A stretch of 39,846 nucleotides of DNA from an uncultured Akkermansia sp. (GCA_947628035.1 CANQYL010000006.1:1-39846), one strand, 5' to 3'. Shown: positions 16,133 to 24,812, counted from the first letter of the stretch. Notes: generated from the letters alone by a model not told the origin. Numbers and translations are program-made.

Positions 16133-16648
16133 ATGAAACACGTTCTTCTCATAATGACGGCATTAGTCTGGTTGCTGGCGAGTTGTCAGCAACAGAGGGA
16201 TGTGTATACGCCTGATTACGTGTTCCGCAAGGGATATACGGTGCGTTTGGTAGGAGGAAAAGCTCTGGCTCCCAGAGAAGCTCCTAAGCGAATCAAGCGC
16301 GCGATTGCTGCCGCCAACAAGATAGTTGGTAAGCCGTACCGCCGCGGAGGCGGACACGGAAGACACCATGACAACGCCTACGATTGCTCAGGGTCGGTGG
16401 CATTTGTCCTCAGGGAGGCGGGGATGCTCAAGAAGGGAACAACGCCTGTGTCCGGAGATTTTCTGCGTTGGGGCAGACCGGGGTACGGAAAATGGCTCAC
16501 GGTCTATGTGAAGCCGGGCCATGTGTTTTTGATCATAGCGGGGGCTCGTTTTGATACTACGGGGAGTGGTCGTGGGGTTGGTCCCCGCTGGTACACGAAG
16601 TCCCGGCGTTGCACAGGATTCAAGGTGCGTCATATACCCGGATTCTAA
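16133..16648 (+). CDS. NlpC/P60-family lipoprotein (putative peptidoglycan hydrolase)
   Basis: Probable envelope cysteine hydrolase of 171 residues. A lipoprotein signal peptide (MKHVLLIMTALVWLLASC, lipobox Cys18) is followed by a short linker and a compact catalytic domain: the helix RAIAAANKIVGKPYRRGGG, the catalytic Cys in YDCSGSVAF, and the His in KPGHVFLIIAG. The third polar residue is not certain. NlpC/P60 enzymes usually cut peptide stems of peptidoglycan; substrate specificity is unknown here. It has its own promoter and is followed 7 bp later by an HTH-like gene and then xseA, so the three are likely co-transcribed although functionally mixed. Confidence 0.85.
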   Translation: MKHVLLIMTALVWLLASCQQQRDVYTPDYVFRKGYTVRLVGGKALAPREAPKRIKRAIAAANKIVGKPYRRGGGHGRHHDNAYDCSGSVAFVLREAGMLKKGTTPVSGDFLRWGRPGYGKWLTVYVKPGHVFLIIAGARFDTTGSGRGVGPRWYTKSRRCTGFKVRHIPGF

Positions 16649-16655
16649 GAAAGAC

Positions 16656-16994
16656 ATGGAGAAAACGGAGCAGGAAAGAGAATTTGGGCTTCAACGCCTC
16701 AATGAGCTCATGGTGCATTGGGAACTCACGAATCATGATCTGGTCGTAGCGGGAGGGGACGAAGAACAGCTCACCCACAAGCAGGTGCAGCGCGCCAGAA
16801 AGGGGAGAAAGCTCACCCTCGGGATGACGCAAAAGATAGCGCGTGTACTCAATGCAGCCATCCTGCAACGTCTCCCCGCCGAGCAGATCGAATTGTTTCA
16901 TCCCTACACCCCTCGTGATTTGTTCTCGTATGTTAAGGGATTTGAGGCAGAAAAATGGAGGGATTCCAACGAAGCGCTCGCTGTAAGACAATGA
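16656..16994 (+). CDS. Conserved-looking HTH-like protein
   Basis: A 112-residue protein with no signal or membrane segments. Residues about 10-60 resemble an XRE/Cro-type helix-turn-helix: LNELMVHWELTNHDLVVAG, QLTHKQVQRARKGRKLTL, GMTQKIARVLNAAI. The C-terminal part (LPAEQIELFHPYTPRDLFSY) is of unknown type. Its stop overlaps the xseA start (ATGA at 16991-16994), a sign of translational coupling. A regulatory role is inferred from the fold only. Confidence 0.7.
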   Translation: MEKTEQEREFGLQRLNELMVHWELTNHDLVVAGGDEEQLTHKQVQRARKGRKLTLGMTQKIARVLNAAILQRLPAEQIELFHPYTPRDLFSYVKGFEAEKWRDSNEALAVRQ

Positions 16995-18334
16995 ACCGAG
17001 ACACACCATGGAGCGTCAGTCAACTGCTGGCGCATTTGAAGAGGGCCGTTGAGGTGGAGGTGGGAGAGAAGAGTGTGCAGGGTGAGATAGGATCGTGTAA
17101 GACGGCCTCCAGCGGACACGTCTACTTCACTCTCAAAGATGAGCACGCGCAACTCGCCTGCGTGATGTACCGCTATCAGGCGGCCTCCTGCCGAGTAATG
17201 CTGAGGGAAGGTCTGCGCGTAGAGATCTCCGGCAAGGCCACCGTGTGGGAAGGGCGCGGTTCCCTCCAGTTTGTCGTGGAGCGTGTGCAGGAAGCAGGCA
17301 TCGGCTCCCTCCAACAGCAATTTGAGGAACTGAAGCGTAAACTTGAAGCCGAGGGTCTCTTTGATGAAGGGCGCAAACGACCCATTCCTCTCTACCCCCA
17401 GACAGTCGGTCTCATTACCTCTCCCACGGGCGCTGTTATCCAAGATATGCGACACCGCCTCGAGCAACGAGCCCCGTGGATGCAAGCCTACCTTCTGCCC
17501 GTACAAGTTCAGGGAAAGGGAGCCGAGGTTGGTCTCGCCCGCGCCGTCCGGATGTGGAGTGAACCGGAGAAGTACGATCTGCCGAAAGTGGACTACATTG
17601 TTTTGGCGCGTGGCGGCGGTTCGCTGGAGGATCTCTGGTGCTTCAACGAAGAACTCCTGGCGCGCGCCATAGCGTCCAGCAAGATACCTGTCGTCTCGGC
17701 TGTAGGACACGAGACGGACTTTACCATAGCTGATTTCGTGGCGGATCTTCGGGCGCCGACCCCAACCGCCGCCATTGAACTCACCACCCCGGATGCTGCC
17801 ACCTTGGAAGCTTTCCTCGACACCTCTGCTCAAACCATGATCAAGCTTGTGCGACGCGCACTGGACTCATCCGTCCTACGACTGCGCGCCATTGAGAGCG
17901 GCAAGCTTCGACGCCCCATGGAACTGCTGGCAACGCATTCCCAACGCATCGACCTGTTGGAGGATGAGCTGCACAACCGATGCAGGTCTTTTCTGAACTC
18001 TGCTCACCATCTGCTCTCCCTCCATGAAGCACGATTGCAGCCCGGTCGTCTGCACGTAGAGCTCGCCCGTGGACGTTCCCTCATGGAGTCTGCACAACAG
18101 GCGGTGCTGCTGCGCGCACGCTCTCACCTCAGTCGCCTCAGCTCCAATTTGCAGGTGCTGGAACAAAAAATACGCGCGGCAAGCCCGCAGAATGCGTTGC
18201 AACGCGGTTTTGCCCTTGTGCGTTCCGACTCCGGTTCCCTTCTTTTACGCGCTCAGGACGCTCCACCGGGCACTCGCCTGCATATTTCTCTCTCCCAAGG
18301 AGAGCTCACGGCTCGCACCGAGACGGATTCATAA
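16991..18334 (+). CDS. xseA: Exodeoxyribonuclease VII large subunit
   Basis: Catalytic subunit of ExoVII, which degrades single-stranded DNA to oligonucleotides in repair. It has 447 residues in the normal order: N-terminal OB fold (WSVSQLLAHLKRAVE, GEIGSCKTASSGHVYFTLKD), the catalytic domain (IGLITSPTGA-like VGLITSPTGAVIQD, then LPVQVQGKGA, DYIVLARGGGSLEDLW, FNEELLARAI, PVVSAVGHETDFTIAD, RAPTPTAA), a long coiled-coil region (about 265-390) and a C-terminal tail (NALQRGFALVRS). The ATG at 16991 overlaps the preceding stop and gives the canonical start. The small subunit xseB is not in the window. Confidence 0.96.
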   Translation: MNRDTPWSVSQLLAHLKRAVEVEVGEKSVQGEIGSCKTASSGHVYFTLKDEHAQLACVMYRYQAASCRVMLREGLRVEISGKATVWEGRGSLQFVVERVQEAGIGSLQQQFEELKRKLEAEGLFDEGRKRPIPLYPQTVGLITSPTGAVIQDMRHRLEQRAPWMQAYLLPVQVQGKGAEVGLARAVRMWSEPEKYDLPKVDYIVLARGGGSLEDLWCFNEELLARAIASSKIPVVSAVGHETDFTIADFVADLRAPTPTAAIELTTPDAATLEAFLDTSAQTMIKLVRRALDSSVLRLRAIESGKLRRPMELLATHSQRIDLLEDELHNRCRSFLNSAHHLLSLHEARLQPGRLHVELARGRSLMESAQQAVLLRARSHLSRLSSNLQVLEQKIRAASPQNALQRGFALVRSDSGSLLLRAQDAPPGTRLHISLSQGELTARTETDS

Positions 18335-18957
18335 ACCATTGGTTATGTACAATGTACGGATGCGAGCGGAGCTCGCCCATTTACCATTTACGATTTACAA
18401 AGCCCCCGAGGGCTCGGAGGGGGATTGGACAAAAGCGTAGCTTTTGCCCAAAGGGCGCTGAGGTAGGGTGGTACCGAAGCGTCAAGGCGCCCGACGGTCC
18501 CGTGTAGGGCGCACGCGTAGCGGGCGGTGAGGGCGATTGGACAAAAGCGCAGCTTTTGCCCCGCAGGGGTGAAAACTGCCGACGGCTGTAAGGCAGGTTA
18601 GCCAAAAGCAACCGCTTTTGTCCCAACGGGGTGAGGAGTCGTGAGGCGACTCCGAAGCAAAGCTCGTGAGGCGAGCTTGAGGCAAGCATCGGTGGTAGGT
18701 AAAATCACGGGTTGTCGCTGCAAGAAAAGCGTTCGGAGATATGTCGTGCCATCTTGATGGCTTTGCCTCCATCGTCCATCGTCCATCGTCCATCGTCCAT
18801 CGTCCATCGTCCATCGTCCATCGTCCATCGTCCATCGTACATGGGCACCTCCGGTGCCTCGGTCCATCGTCCATGAATTAAGGCCTAGAGAAGATTTATT
18901 GGGACACGTGTGGCTATGCCTCGGGCAAATTCCGACGTGTTTCGGAAAAATTTGGGC
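18335..18957. repeat. Longest repeat-mosaic gap, upstream of tRNA-Glu
   Basis: No gene seen. It contains CCATTGGTTATGTACAATGTACG, the CAAAAGC hairpin three times (18427, 18538 and a variant near 18600), the second copy of the perfect 80-bp block (18483-18562), an AAACTGCCGACGGCTG module shared with 13201, and the heptamer array described separately. Confidence 0.8.
18769..18838. repeat. Tandem heptamer array CCATCGT x10
   Basis: Ten perfect head-to-tail copies of CCATCGT (70 bp), followed by GGGCACCTCCGGTGCC and two more heptamers near 18862. Shorter arrays of CCATAGT (31363-31390), TTTACGA and GATGGAC occur in other gaps. Confidence 0.97.
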
Positions 18958-18985
18958 TTGACATCAGAGGCGGATTTGCTATAGT
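18958..18985 (+). promoter_or_regulatory. Promoter of tRNA-Glu
   Basis: TTGACA (18958-18963), 16-bp spacer, TATAGT (18980-18985). The mature tRNA starts 33 bp beyond the -10. Confidence 0.8.
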
Positions 18986-19018
18986 CACTCCGCTTGCTCG
19001 CCAAGCCTATAATCATCT

Positions 19019-19090
19019 GTCCCCATCGTCTAGGGGTTAGGACATATGATTCTCAGTCATAGAACCGCGGTTCGAATCCGCGTGGGGATG
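19019..19090 (+). tRNA. tRNA-Glu (anticodon CTC)
   Basis: Cloverleaf of 72 nt. The acceptor GTCCCCA pairs with TGGGGAT (first pair G-T), discriminator G. The anticodon stem TATGA/TCATA encloses the loop TTCTCAG with anticodon CTC. The T arm CGCGG-TTCGAAT-CCGCG is perfect. CCA is not encoded. The D arm (CGTCTAGGGGTTAGGACA) fits bacterial tRNA-Glu. Confidence 0.93.
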
Positions 19091-19154
19091 ATTCAAAAAG
19101 GGCTTTATGAGATTCTTCTCGTGCAAACACGGAGCCGGGAATGGGATAATCGCA

Positions 19155-19183
19155 TTGACATGAGGGAGGATCTGTGTTAGGAG
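19155..19183 (+). promoter_or_regulatory. Possible promoter of queE
   Basis: TTGACA (19155-19160), 17-bp spacer, TAGGAG (19178-19183), 6 bp before the GTG at 19190. The same TAGGAG could instead serve as a Shine-Dalgarno (AGGAG), so the assignment is ambiguous. Confidence 0.4.
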
Positions 19184-19189
19184 AGGGGC

Positions 19190-19849
19190 GTGATAAGGGT
19201 CGCCCAGATAGATGGGGAGGCAGAGGTGTTTTATTCACTGCAAGGGGAAGGAACGCGAGCAGGGGAACCGGCTGTTTTTCTGAGGCTTGCCGGTTGCAAC
19301 AGGCGCTGCTCATGGTGCGACACAAAGTATTCATGGGAGACGGGGCTGGAATTGACGGAAGAAGAAGTGGCTCGGCGGATGCTCGCTTTTGACTGTCGCC
19401 ACTTTGTCATCACGGGCGGAGAACCCCTTTTGCAGACAGAGAAGTTGGAAAATTTGTGTTTACTCTTGCCGGAAAATTCCATCATTGAGGTCGAAACGAA
19501 TGGCACTCTTGCACCTTCACCCATCCTGGCTCAAAGGGTGAACCAATGGAATGTGTCTCCCAAGTTACGGCATTCAGAAAATAACGCCTCCCTACGCCCG
19601 GAAATCCTCTCGTCGTTCGTCTCCCTGCCCGAGGCGTGGTTCAAATTCGTCGTACGCGGTGAGGAGGATTGGGCGGAGATCGAGTCTTTGGGACTCCCAC
19701 GAAAGCGGCTGCTACTCATGCCTTGCGCGGCAGATCGGGAGAGCTATCGCCGTGCGCTTCCTGAAGTGTGTGAGATGTGCCTCCGCCATGGGGTGAGGCT
19801 CTCTCCTCGTCTTCATGTCGAGCTCTGGGACCAACGGCGCGGGTGTTGA
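19190..19849 (+). CDS. queE: 7-carboxy-7-deazaguanine synthase (radical SAM)
   Basis: Radical-SAM enzyme that makes the 7-deazaguanine ring of queuosine precursors. The GTG start at 19190 gives 219 residues, a typical length. EVFYSLQGEGTRAGEPAVFLRLAGC is the family entrance strand region (landmark at about residues 12-36); the iron-sulfur cluster motif is CNRRCSWC (CxxxCxxC), followed by DTKYSW, FVITGGEPLL, IEVETNGT and NVSPKLRHS. The remaining que genes are absent from the window. The gene lies 99 bp after tRNA-Glu and converges on the thioesterase gene. Confidence 0.94.
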   Translation: MIRVAQIDGEAEVFYSLQGEGTRAGEPAVFLRLAGCNRRCSWCDTKYSWETGLELTEEEVARRMLAFDCRHFVITGGEPLLQTEKLENLCLLLPENSIIEVETNGTLAPSPILAQRVNQWNVSPKLRHSENNASLRPEILSSFVSLPEAWFKFVVRGEEDWAEIESLGLPRKRLLLMPCAADRESYRRALPEVCEMCLRHGVRLSPRLHVELWDQRRGC

Positions 19850-19858
19850 AAAAAACAC

Positions 19859-20576
19859 CTATACCGAACCGCAGAATTCGTAGGTTGAGAAAACAGTAGC
19901 TTCGTCTTGCGGGGAACGGAGTCTCATGAAAACGTGGTTGGGAGAGAGAAGCGGACTCCAGCAAAAGATCGGCGCCCGGTTTGGCCTGAGCCTTGTACTC
20001 CACTCGCATACGGCTGAGAGAGAAGTCGATACAACTCACAGCGAGATCCAGCGAACGACCGGCATTGAGGTGGCAATTCGCATCCACATAACCAGGAACC
20101 ACTCGGTCGCGACGCAGAGGCACAAAAGCTAAACCGTCCGGCAGGGTGATCTTGCGGGAGAGATACTCCATCGGGAGGGGTTCGCAGTCGATGATGCTCT
20201 CGTACGCGCTTCGCGGCAGGACGAAGGGCTTGCCTGTGTCGCGGTTTACAAAGGCGCCTACAGCAAAGCTCAGCGCACACAGGGTGCCCGAAGCATCGCG
20301 TATCGTTGTATTTCGCAGACCGTAAAAGCCTTTGCATCCATGGATGCCCGTCCAGATCTCAATATCTTCGCCATAAGCCGGCAGGTGGTAGATTTCCACC
20401 TGCCGAGAGACAAGAAAAACACCTAAATTATTTTCTTGCAAAAAGTTGAAGAAAACAGGCTCCCCTTGAAACTGGAAAGAGCTGCAATCCTGCATGAGCA
20501 AACCTATCACCCCGGAGCGTAACAGTCCGTCTGCCCCTACGTCACTCGTCGCTACCTTGTGATGAAACGAATACAT
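19859..20576 (-). pseudogene. Acyl-ACP thioesterase-like gene with an apparent frameshift
   Basis: Double hot-dog acyl-ACP thioesterase type, releasing fatty acids from acyl-ACP. From the ATG at 20576 it reads MYSFHHKVATSDVGADGLLR, WTGIHGCKGFYGLR, LCALSFAVGAFVNRDTGKP, and VPGYVDANCHLNAGR with the catalytic-region Asn-His. At 19941-19952 (GGAGAGAGAAGC on +) the frame breaks. The uninterrupted frame runs on to 19716, overlapping queE by 134 bp with non-family sequence. The neighbouring frame gives NHVFMRLRSPQDEATVFSTY and stops at 19859-19861, just short of queE. One extra base (or loss of a CT unit) in the CT-rich tract explains this. It may be a real mutation, phase variation or a sequencing error. 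A TTG start at 20648 is a less likely alternative. Confidence 0.72.
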
Positions 20577-20625
20577 TTGCCTCACAGATTCCTTAGGACA
20601 CTCCGAGAGAAAACTCGAGACCCGC

Positions 20626-22803
20626 TCAACGCAGTCTGATGAGTTCAAGCTCCCGAACCATACATTGGTTCACGTCTCCGTTCCCATTCACGCAGTCCGG
20701 CGTGTAACGAAGGGAAAACTCATGAGTTCCCTCGCTGAGGTGCAACTTTACCAGCGCCGTGAGTGTGTAATCTTCCCATCGATCCTGCTCCGTGTTATGC
20801 GGCAGGGGAATAATCGCCACAGGACGCTCATCCACCCATAACTCACGCAGGGCGCATGTATCGGCATCTCGCAGGGAAGCTGTCGCGTTGCTGTACCTCA
20901 CCCGCACCCCGTAGGTACCCGTACCCAACGTGGCGGCGGAGAAAACGAGGATGCGCGTGCACGGGCGCGTGTCAAGCCAGGCCTGACCCTGCTGGACATC
21001 GTATTCCGCGTGCTCGCCCACCTTGGTCGGGGAGAGGAGAACTCTTGCCCCGGGAGCTATGTATTCAAGTGGTACACTGGGCTCGGAACACCGACTCTCG
21101 CTGATCGCCTGAACGCGGTAGAAACGAGTATAGCTGCGGGTGGAATAAATGGGGTGATAAGAAGTTTTTCTGACGGTGCGCAGGCAGGTTCCGTTGGAGT
21201 AAACTTTGTAGAACTTGGCGCCCGGCACGGGCTTCCAGCGCAGAAGAGAGGGTGACAAGCCATCCCACACCGGAGCGGGCAAATCCTCCTTTGTCTTGAT
21301 GAAGAGTGACTCATCTGCCTCCTCCTCGTCATCGTTGGGCAACAGCTCGAGTTCCACTTGAATGTGCCCCTCCGTGTCGAGGGGAATCACGGGAGAACCG
21401 GCCTTGCCGTTAATGATGACGGAAGCCACGTTGCTACCGTAGCCGTTGAGGTGCACATCAAGCACCATGTTGCGGATGCGAATACCGGTGAACCAGTGAC
21501 TGCCGACCAGACTGCGGGGAACGCAGGGATTGAATACGAGGGAATCATGCTCATATTGGATTCCCAGCAGGGCGTGATAGAAGAGCCCCAACATACCCGC
21601 CGCGCTCCAAAGTTGACTGTCAGAATTCTGCAAAGTAGCATCCGCCTCTCCGTTTTCCGCATGCAGATTTTCTTTGTTGGTGCCGTTCACCAAGGCAGCC
21701 CTCAACATGCTCGCCATGCCAAACTCAACTCCCGCCATGTCCTGCACATCCGCGTGAGCCAGTAGGACAAAAGCCTCAACAAAAGGCCAGATGGCGCGGT
21801 TGTGGTAGGCATCCGCTAAATTCTTTTTGTACGGCGAGAACACCGGAGTACCAAAAACGCTGCGAGGGAGAGCCCGAAGAGCCTTTTGCGCATGCCCGCC
21901 GGCCACGCCGCTGAGCACAGCCAGGGCAGTCGCAAGTGCATCCGTCCGCATATCCATACAGCCGTCCGGCAGCTTGAGCATGAAGTAGCTGTCCGTCCCC
22001 GAGTGCCAGAAGGTAGCGTTGATGGCGTCGGACAGTTGGTTGGCCTGGTCCATGTAAACCTGGGCTTCCTCGGGGCGACCGGCTTCCTGAAGCATACGAC
22101 CCAGGAGGCGGCGGCTCATGCAATGCAACACATTTGTTCCGAAGGCATAAGAAGCACCGATCTGGGCCGGAGTCATCCCTTCCGGGTAGCTCTGCTCCCG
22201 CCAATCCAAAAAGGTTGTTTCACCGGGGAAAAGAGGATTCGGACGTAACACCTTATCATCCTGTGCGAAAGTTTTGATCAGGGTATCAATACAGAATCGA
22301 AGCCAATCCTCCCCACCGGCGGATAGATAACTACACCAGGCGCCCAGAGCCCAAGAAACACGATCCGTCGAGATGGGCCAACCTCCCCCGGTTCCCGTGT
22401 CCTGGATGATGACGCCGTCACGCACCCGACAGCGCAGGCTCTCACGACAAGCCTCAGGAGCCGCGAGGTCAGCGCCTAGCACGGCGGCATAGGCGATGTC
22501 CCGGGTCCATACTCCGCTCCATGCCGCGCCTGCCTTGAGAACCCCCTCCGGCGTGAGGTTGCGATGGACCTCGTGCATCGCAAGGGCATACATAGCAGTG
22601 AGTAATGGAGCCTGGTCGCTGTGGTAGCCGACGCAACCCTCCGGAACAGGCGGAATATATAATGAATCTCGCTGACTTCCACGGATGATTTCAATGCGCT
22701 GCGGGGAAAGCACCTCGATGGATGTGTCGCCCTGACGGAAGCTCCGCGCCGTCAGGCTGTATGTTCGATTCGTGAACAGGACTTTTTTTCTTCGTGGACT
22801 CAT
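20626..22803 (-). CDS. Six-hairpin glycosidase with C-terminal beta modules
   Basis: Probable cytoplasmic carbohydrate-active enzyme of 725 residues with no signal peptide. Residues about 60-430 form an (alpha/alpha)6 domain like those of glycogen-debranching, GH15/GH63-like and rhamnosidase-type enzymes: GAAWSGVWTRDIAYAAVLG, TGTGGGWPISTDRVSWALG, NPLFPGETTFLDWREQSYPEG, FGTPVFSPYKKNLADAYHNR, NSDSQLWSAAGMLGLFYHAL (landmarks, in order). A beta-rich part follows, then an Fn3-like segment (about 530-590) and a CBM6/35-like C-terminus (about 600-725). Acidic catalytic candidates are the Asp in WTRD and Glu/Asp in DWREQ, but this is not certain. It begins 23 bp after purB and may be co-transcribed. 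The substrate is unknown. Confidence 0.75.
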   Translation of the reverse strand: MSPRRKKVLFTNRTYSLTARSFRQGDTSIEVLSPQRIEIIRGSQRDSLYIPPVPEGCVGYHSDQAPLLTAMYALAMHEVHRNLTPEGVLKAGAAWSGVWTRDIAYAAVLGADLAAPEACRESLRCRVRDGVIIQDTGTGGGWPISTDRVSWALGAWCSYLSAGGEDWLRFCIDTLIKTFAQDDKVLRPNPLFPGETTFLDWREQSYPEGMTPAQIGASYAFGTNVLHCMSRRLLGRMLQEAGRPEEAQVYMDQANQLSDAINATFWHSGTDSYFMLKLPDGCMDMRTDALATALAVLSGVAGGHAQKALRALPRSVFGTPVFSPYKKNLADAYHNRAIWPFVEAFVLLAHADVQDMAGVEFGMASMLRAALVNGTNKENLHAENGEADATLQNSDSQLWSAAGMLGLFYHALLGIQYEHDSLVFNPCVPRSLVGSHWFTGIRIRNMVLDVHLNGYGSNVASVIINGKAGSPVIPLDTEGHIQVELELLPNDDEEEADESLFIKTKEDLPAPVWDGLSPSLLRWKPVPGAKFYKVYSNGTCLRTVRKTSYHPIYSTRSYTRFYRVQAISESRCSEPSVPLEYIAPGARVLLSPTKVGEHAEYDVQQGQAWLDTRPCTRILVFSAATLGTGTYGVRVRYSNATASLRDADTCALRELWVDERPVAIIPLPHNTEQDRWEDYTLTALVKLHLSEGTHEFSLRYTPDCVNGNGDVNQCMVRELELIRLR

Positions 22804-22826
22804 GACTCTACAGTAATTAGTTTAGC

Positions 22827-24257
22827 TTAAAGGATGGAACCGGGGGAGTAAGCGGCAGCTTCCGGATAGTGAGAGATGATATCTTTTACCATGGAACAGA
22901 AAGTTTCCACCTGAGCCGTGGCCATACCGGTCTCCCCCGCATTTTCTCGATAAATTGTCTGTATCTCAGCGTCAGATAAATGCAGCCGTGCATCCCGACC
23001 CAACCTCTCCATCAGGTCGTTTCGCGTTATGCGCCCCGCACGAAGGTCGTTGGATACTGCTACGGCGTGCTCTTTAATCACTTCGTGCGCCTCTTCTCGC
23101 CCCACTCCTTTCTTCACGGCTGCCATGAGAATCGTTGTGGTCATCAAAAACGGCAAATAGCGCTCCAGTTCCGTGTGTACCACAGTCTCATGCAGTTGCA
23201 TCTGGTTCAGTACGGTCAAAAAAGTCTCAAACAACCCATCCGCCGCCATAAAGGCATCCGGCAATACGCAGCGTCGCACCACCGAACAGGAAACATCACC
23301 CTCATTCCATTGATCGCCACTGATGGAAGCAATCATGGTGAGATGTCCCTTGATAATGGAATGGAATCCGTTGATTCTCTCACAAGACCGCGGGTTCATT
23401 TTGTGGGGCATAGCGCTGGAACCGGTCTGACCCTTCGAAAATCCTTCAGTACAAAGTTCATGTCCCACCATAAGCCTCCACGTTTTGCAAAAACTACTCG
23501 GACCGCTCGCGAGACCCACCAAACCGGAAATAACCTCAAAATCCAACGAACGCGGATACACCTGCCCCACATTGACCCATTTCATCGGAATCCCGAGGTG
23601 GGAACAAATACGTTCCTCCAGTTGCCGCACTTTGGAACCATCCTTGGCAAAGAGAGAAAGCTGATCCAGCTGCGTGCCCACGGCTCCTTTTATGCCGCGT
23701 ACCCGGTAGCGTTGCATGATGCTCTGCCAAGCGCCCACCCAATGCAGCAATTCCTCGCCAAACATAGCGATGCGTTTGCCCACTGTGCTGGCCTGTGCGG
23801 CGACGTTGTGCGTACGAGCCGCCATAACGACCTCTTTCCATTCCTCCGCTCGCTTGGCCATGCGGCTCAGTGCAGCTATGGATTTATCATGAATGATTTG
23901 CATGGAACGCCAAACTTGTAGTTGCTCGACGTTTTCCGTGAGGTCTCGGCTGGTCATCCCCTTGTGGATGTGTTCGTAGCCTGCCAACGCACAAAATTCT
24001 TCGATGCGAGCCTTGACATCGTGGCGAGTGACCCTTTCCCTTGCATCGATTGATTTGGTATCCACCTGCTCCTTGACCCTCTCGTAGGAGTCAATGGCTT
24101 CTTGCGGGATGTCCAATCCTAAATCTCTCTGAGCTTTCATCACCGCTATCCACAACTCCCTCTCCAACACAATTCTTCCTCGAGTACTCCAAATCGCTTT
24201 CATCGCAGGGGAAGCATATCTCCCCGCCAGTACATTGGGTATCTCTGTGTCACTCAT
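22827..24257 (-). CDS. purB: Adenylosuccinate lyase
   Basis: Catalyses two fumarate-releasing steps of purine synthesis (SAICAR to AICAR, adenylosuccinate to AMP). It has 476 residues and the fumarase/aspartase-superfamily fold. Visible marks are RYASPAMKAIWS at the start, RHDVKARIEEF, KGMTSRDLTEN, AARTHNVAAQ (active-site His), GAVGTQ and the superfamily signature GSSAMPHKMNP near residue 287. It has its own promoter and no clear Shine-Dalgarno. The downstream glycosidase follows closely on the same strand. Confidence 0.96.
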   Translation of the reverse strand: MSDTEIPNVLAGRYASPAMKAIWSTRGRIVLERELWIAVMKAQRDLGLDIPQEAIDSYERVKEQVDTKSIDARERVTRHDVKARIEEFCALAGYEHIHKGMTSRDLTENVEQLQVWRSMQIIHDKSIAALSRMAKRAEEWKEVVMAARTHNVAAQASTVGKRIAMFGEELLHWVGAWQSIMQRYRVRGIKGAVGTQLDQLSLFAKDGSKVRQLEERICSHLGIPMKWVNVGQVYPRSLDFEVISGLVGLASGPSSFCKTWRLMVGHELCTEGFSKGQTGSSAMPHKMNPRSCERINGFHSIIKGHLTMIASISGDQWNEGDVSCSVVRRCVLPDAFMAADGLFETFLTVLNQMQLHETVVHTELERYLPFLMTTTILMAAVKKGVGREEAHEVIKEHAVAVSNDLRAGRITRNDLMERLGRDARLHLSDAEIQTIYRENAGETGMATAQVETFCSMVKDIISHYPEAAAYSPGSIL

Positions 24258-24293
24258 ACGGGATATTTGAGGTTCGCGCGCTCGCGCGCCCGC

Positions 24294-24322
24294 AGGATAT
24301 CACATTTGATTCCGCTTGACAA
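24294..24322 (-). promoter_or_regulatory. Promoter of purB
   Basis: TTGTCA (24317-24322), 17-bp spacer, TATCCT (24294-24299), 36 bp before the ATG. The short leader holds a CGCGCGAGCGCGCG palindrome. Confidence 0.55.
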
Positions 24323-24613
24323 GTCCAAAACTCTTCCACCTGCAAATTTCCTATCTCTTTGCATTCCAGCATCAATGTGCCCTCATTCTCCCTCAGCTTT
24401 CAAAAATCACATGGCCCCCCCTCCCATGTTCCTTTCCCCCATGATCGGAAACTCAACAGAAATCGTTCTATAATAATTTATTATCATCTAGTTATAAAGC
24501 AATGTTCTTTTTTATGTACGGTTGGCGCTGCCATTTAAGAATCTGTGTCAGACCCTATTGCCAAGGCTGGAATCAGCCGATCGGGACAGCGTCGCACGGC
24601 GTCATGACGAATG
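24323..24613. other. Non-coding stretch between purB promoter and the - strand RNA unit
   Basis: No gene seen. AT-rich in the middle. A segment at 24423-24460 (ATGTTCCTTTCCCCCATGATCGG...ACTCAA) recurs at 26275-26312 beside tRNA-Val. Confidence 0.5.
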
Positions 24614-24651
24614 AAAAAAGCCGCCCGCAGGGTTTCTCCCACGGACGGCTT
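24614..24651 (-). terminator. Intrinsic terminator 2 of the RNA unit
   Basis: On the - strand AGCCGTCCGTGGG-AGAAA-CCCTGCGGGCGGCT is followed by TTTTTT; a long GC-rich stem with a uridine run. Confidence 0.8.
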
Positions 24652-24723
24652 AAATGAAACACACTGGGGTACCACCCCAATGATGAAAATATACAACAGC
24701 TTCCAAACTGCGTCAACTCCAAT

Positions 24724-24763
24724 AAAAAAAGGCTGCCCGCCGGTGTTGGGCCATCGACGGGCA
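24724..24763 (-). terminator. Intrinsic terminator 1 of the RNA unit
   Basis: On the - strand the arms TGCCCG and CGGGCA enclose a partly paired 18-base middle, followed by GCC and TTTTTTT. Confidence 0.7.
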
Positions 24764-24812
24764 TTAGAAAGGAGGTGTCCTTTCCGAGGATCGGATCCTG
24801 ACGATCAAGCTC

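Larger units (their letters stand above)
24614..24806 (-). ncRNA. Candidate short RNA / leader with two tandem terminators
   Basis: A consensus promoter (24813-24841) should start transcription near 24806. The RNA would contain AGGATC-C-GATCCT, then GAAAGGA-CACC-TCCTTTC (24767-24784), whose right half plus UAAUG resembles the anti-Shine-Dalgarno 3' tail of 16S rRNA (CACCUCCUUUCU). The first intrinsic terminator ends near 24724 (RNA about 80 nt) and the second near 24614 (about 190 nt). A 63-codon frame from 24764 runs through both terminators and looks non-coding. It may be a small RNA or an attenuator; purB lies 356 bp downstream with its own promoter. Confidence 0.5.

Noticed and set aside
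18769..18838. CRISPR array
   Set aside because: The heptamers are contiguous with no unique spacers.
24660..24690. GGGGTGGTACCCC on the - strand resembling a T-box antiterminator core
   Set aside because: It is a short palindrome; no Stem I with a specifier loop is seen, and no synthetase or amino-acid gene follows.
24614..24806. 6S RNA
   Set aside because: Predicted 5' and 3' ends do not pair into the required long hairpin with a central bulge.
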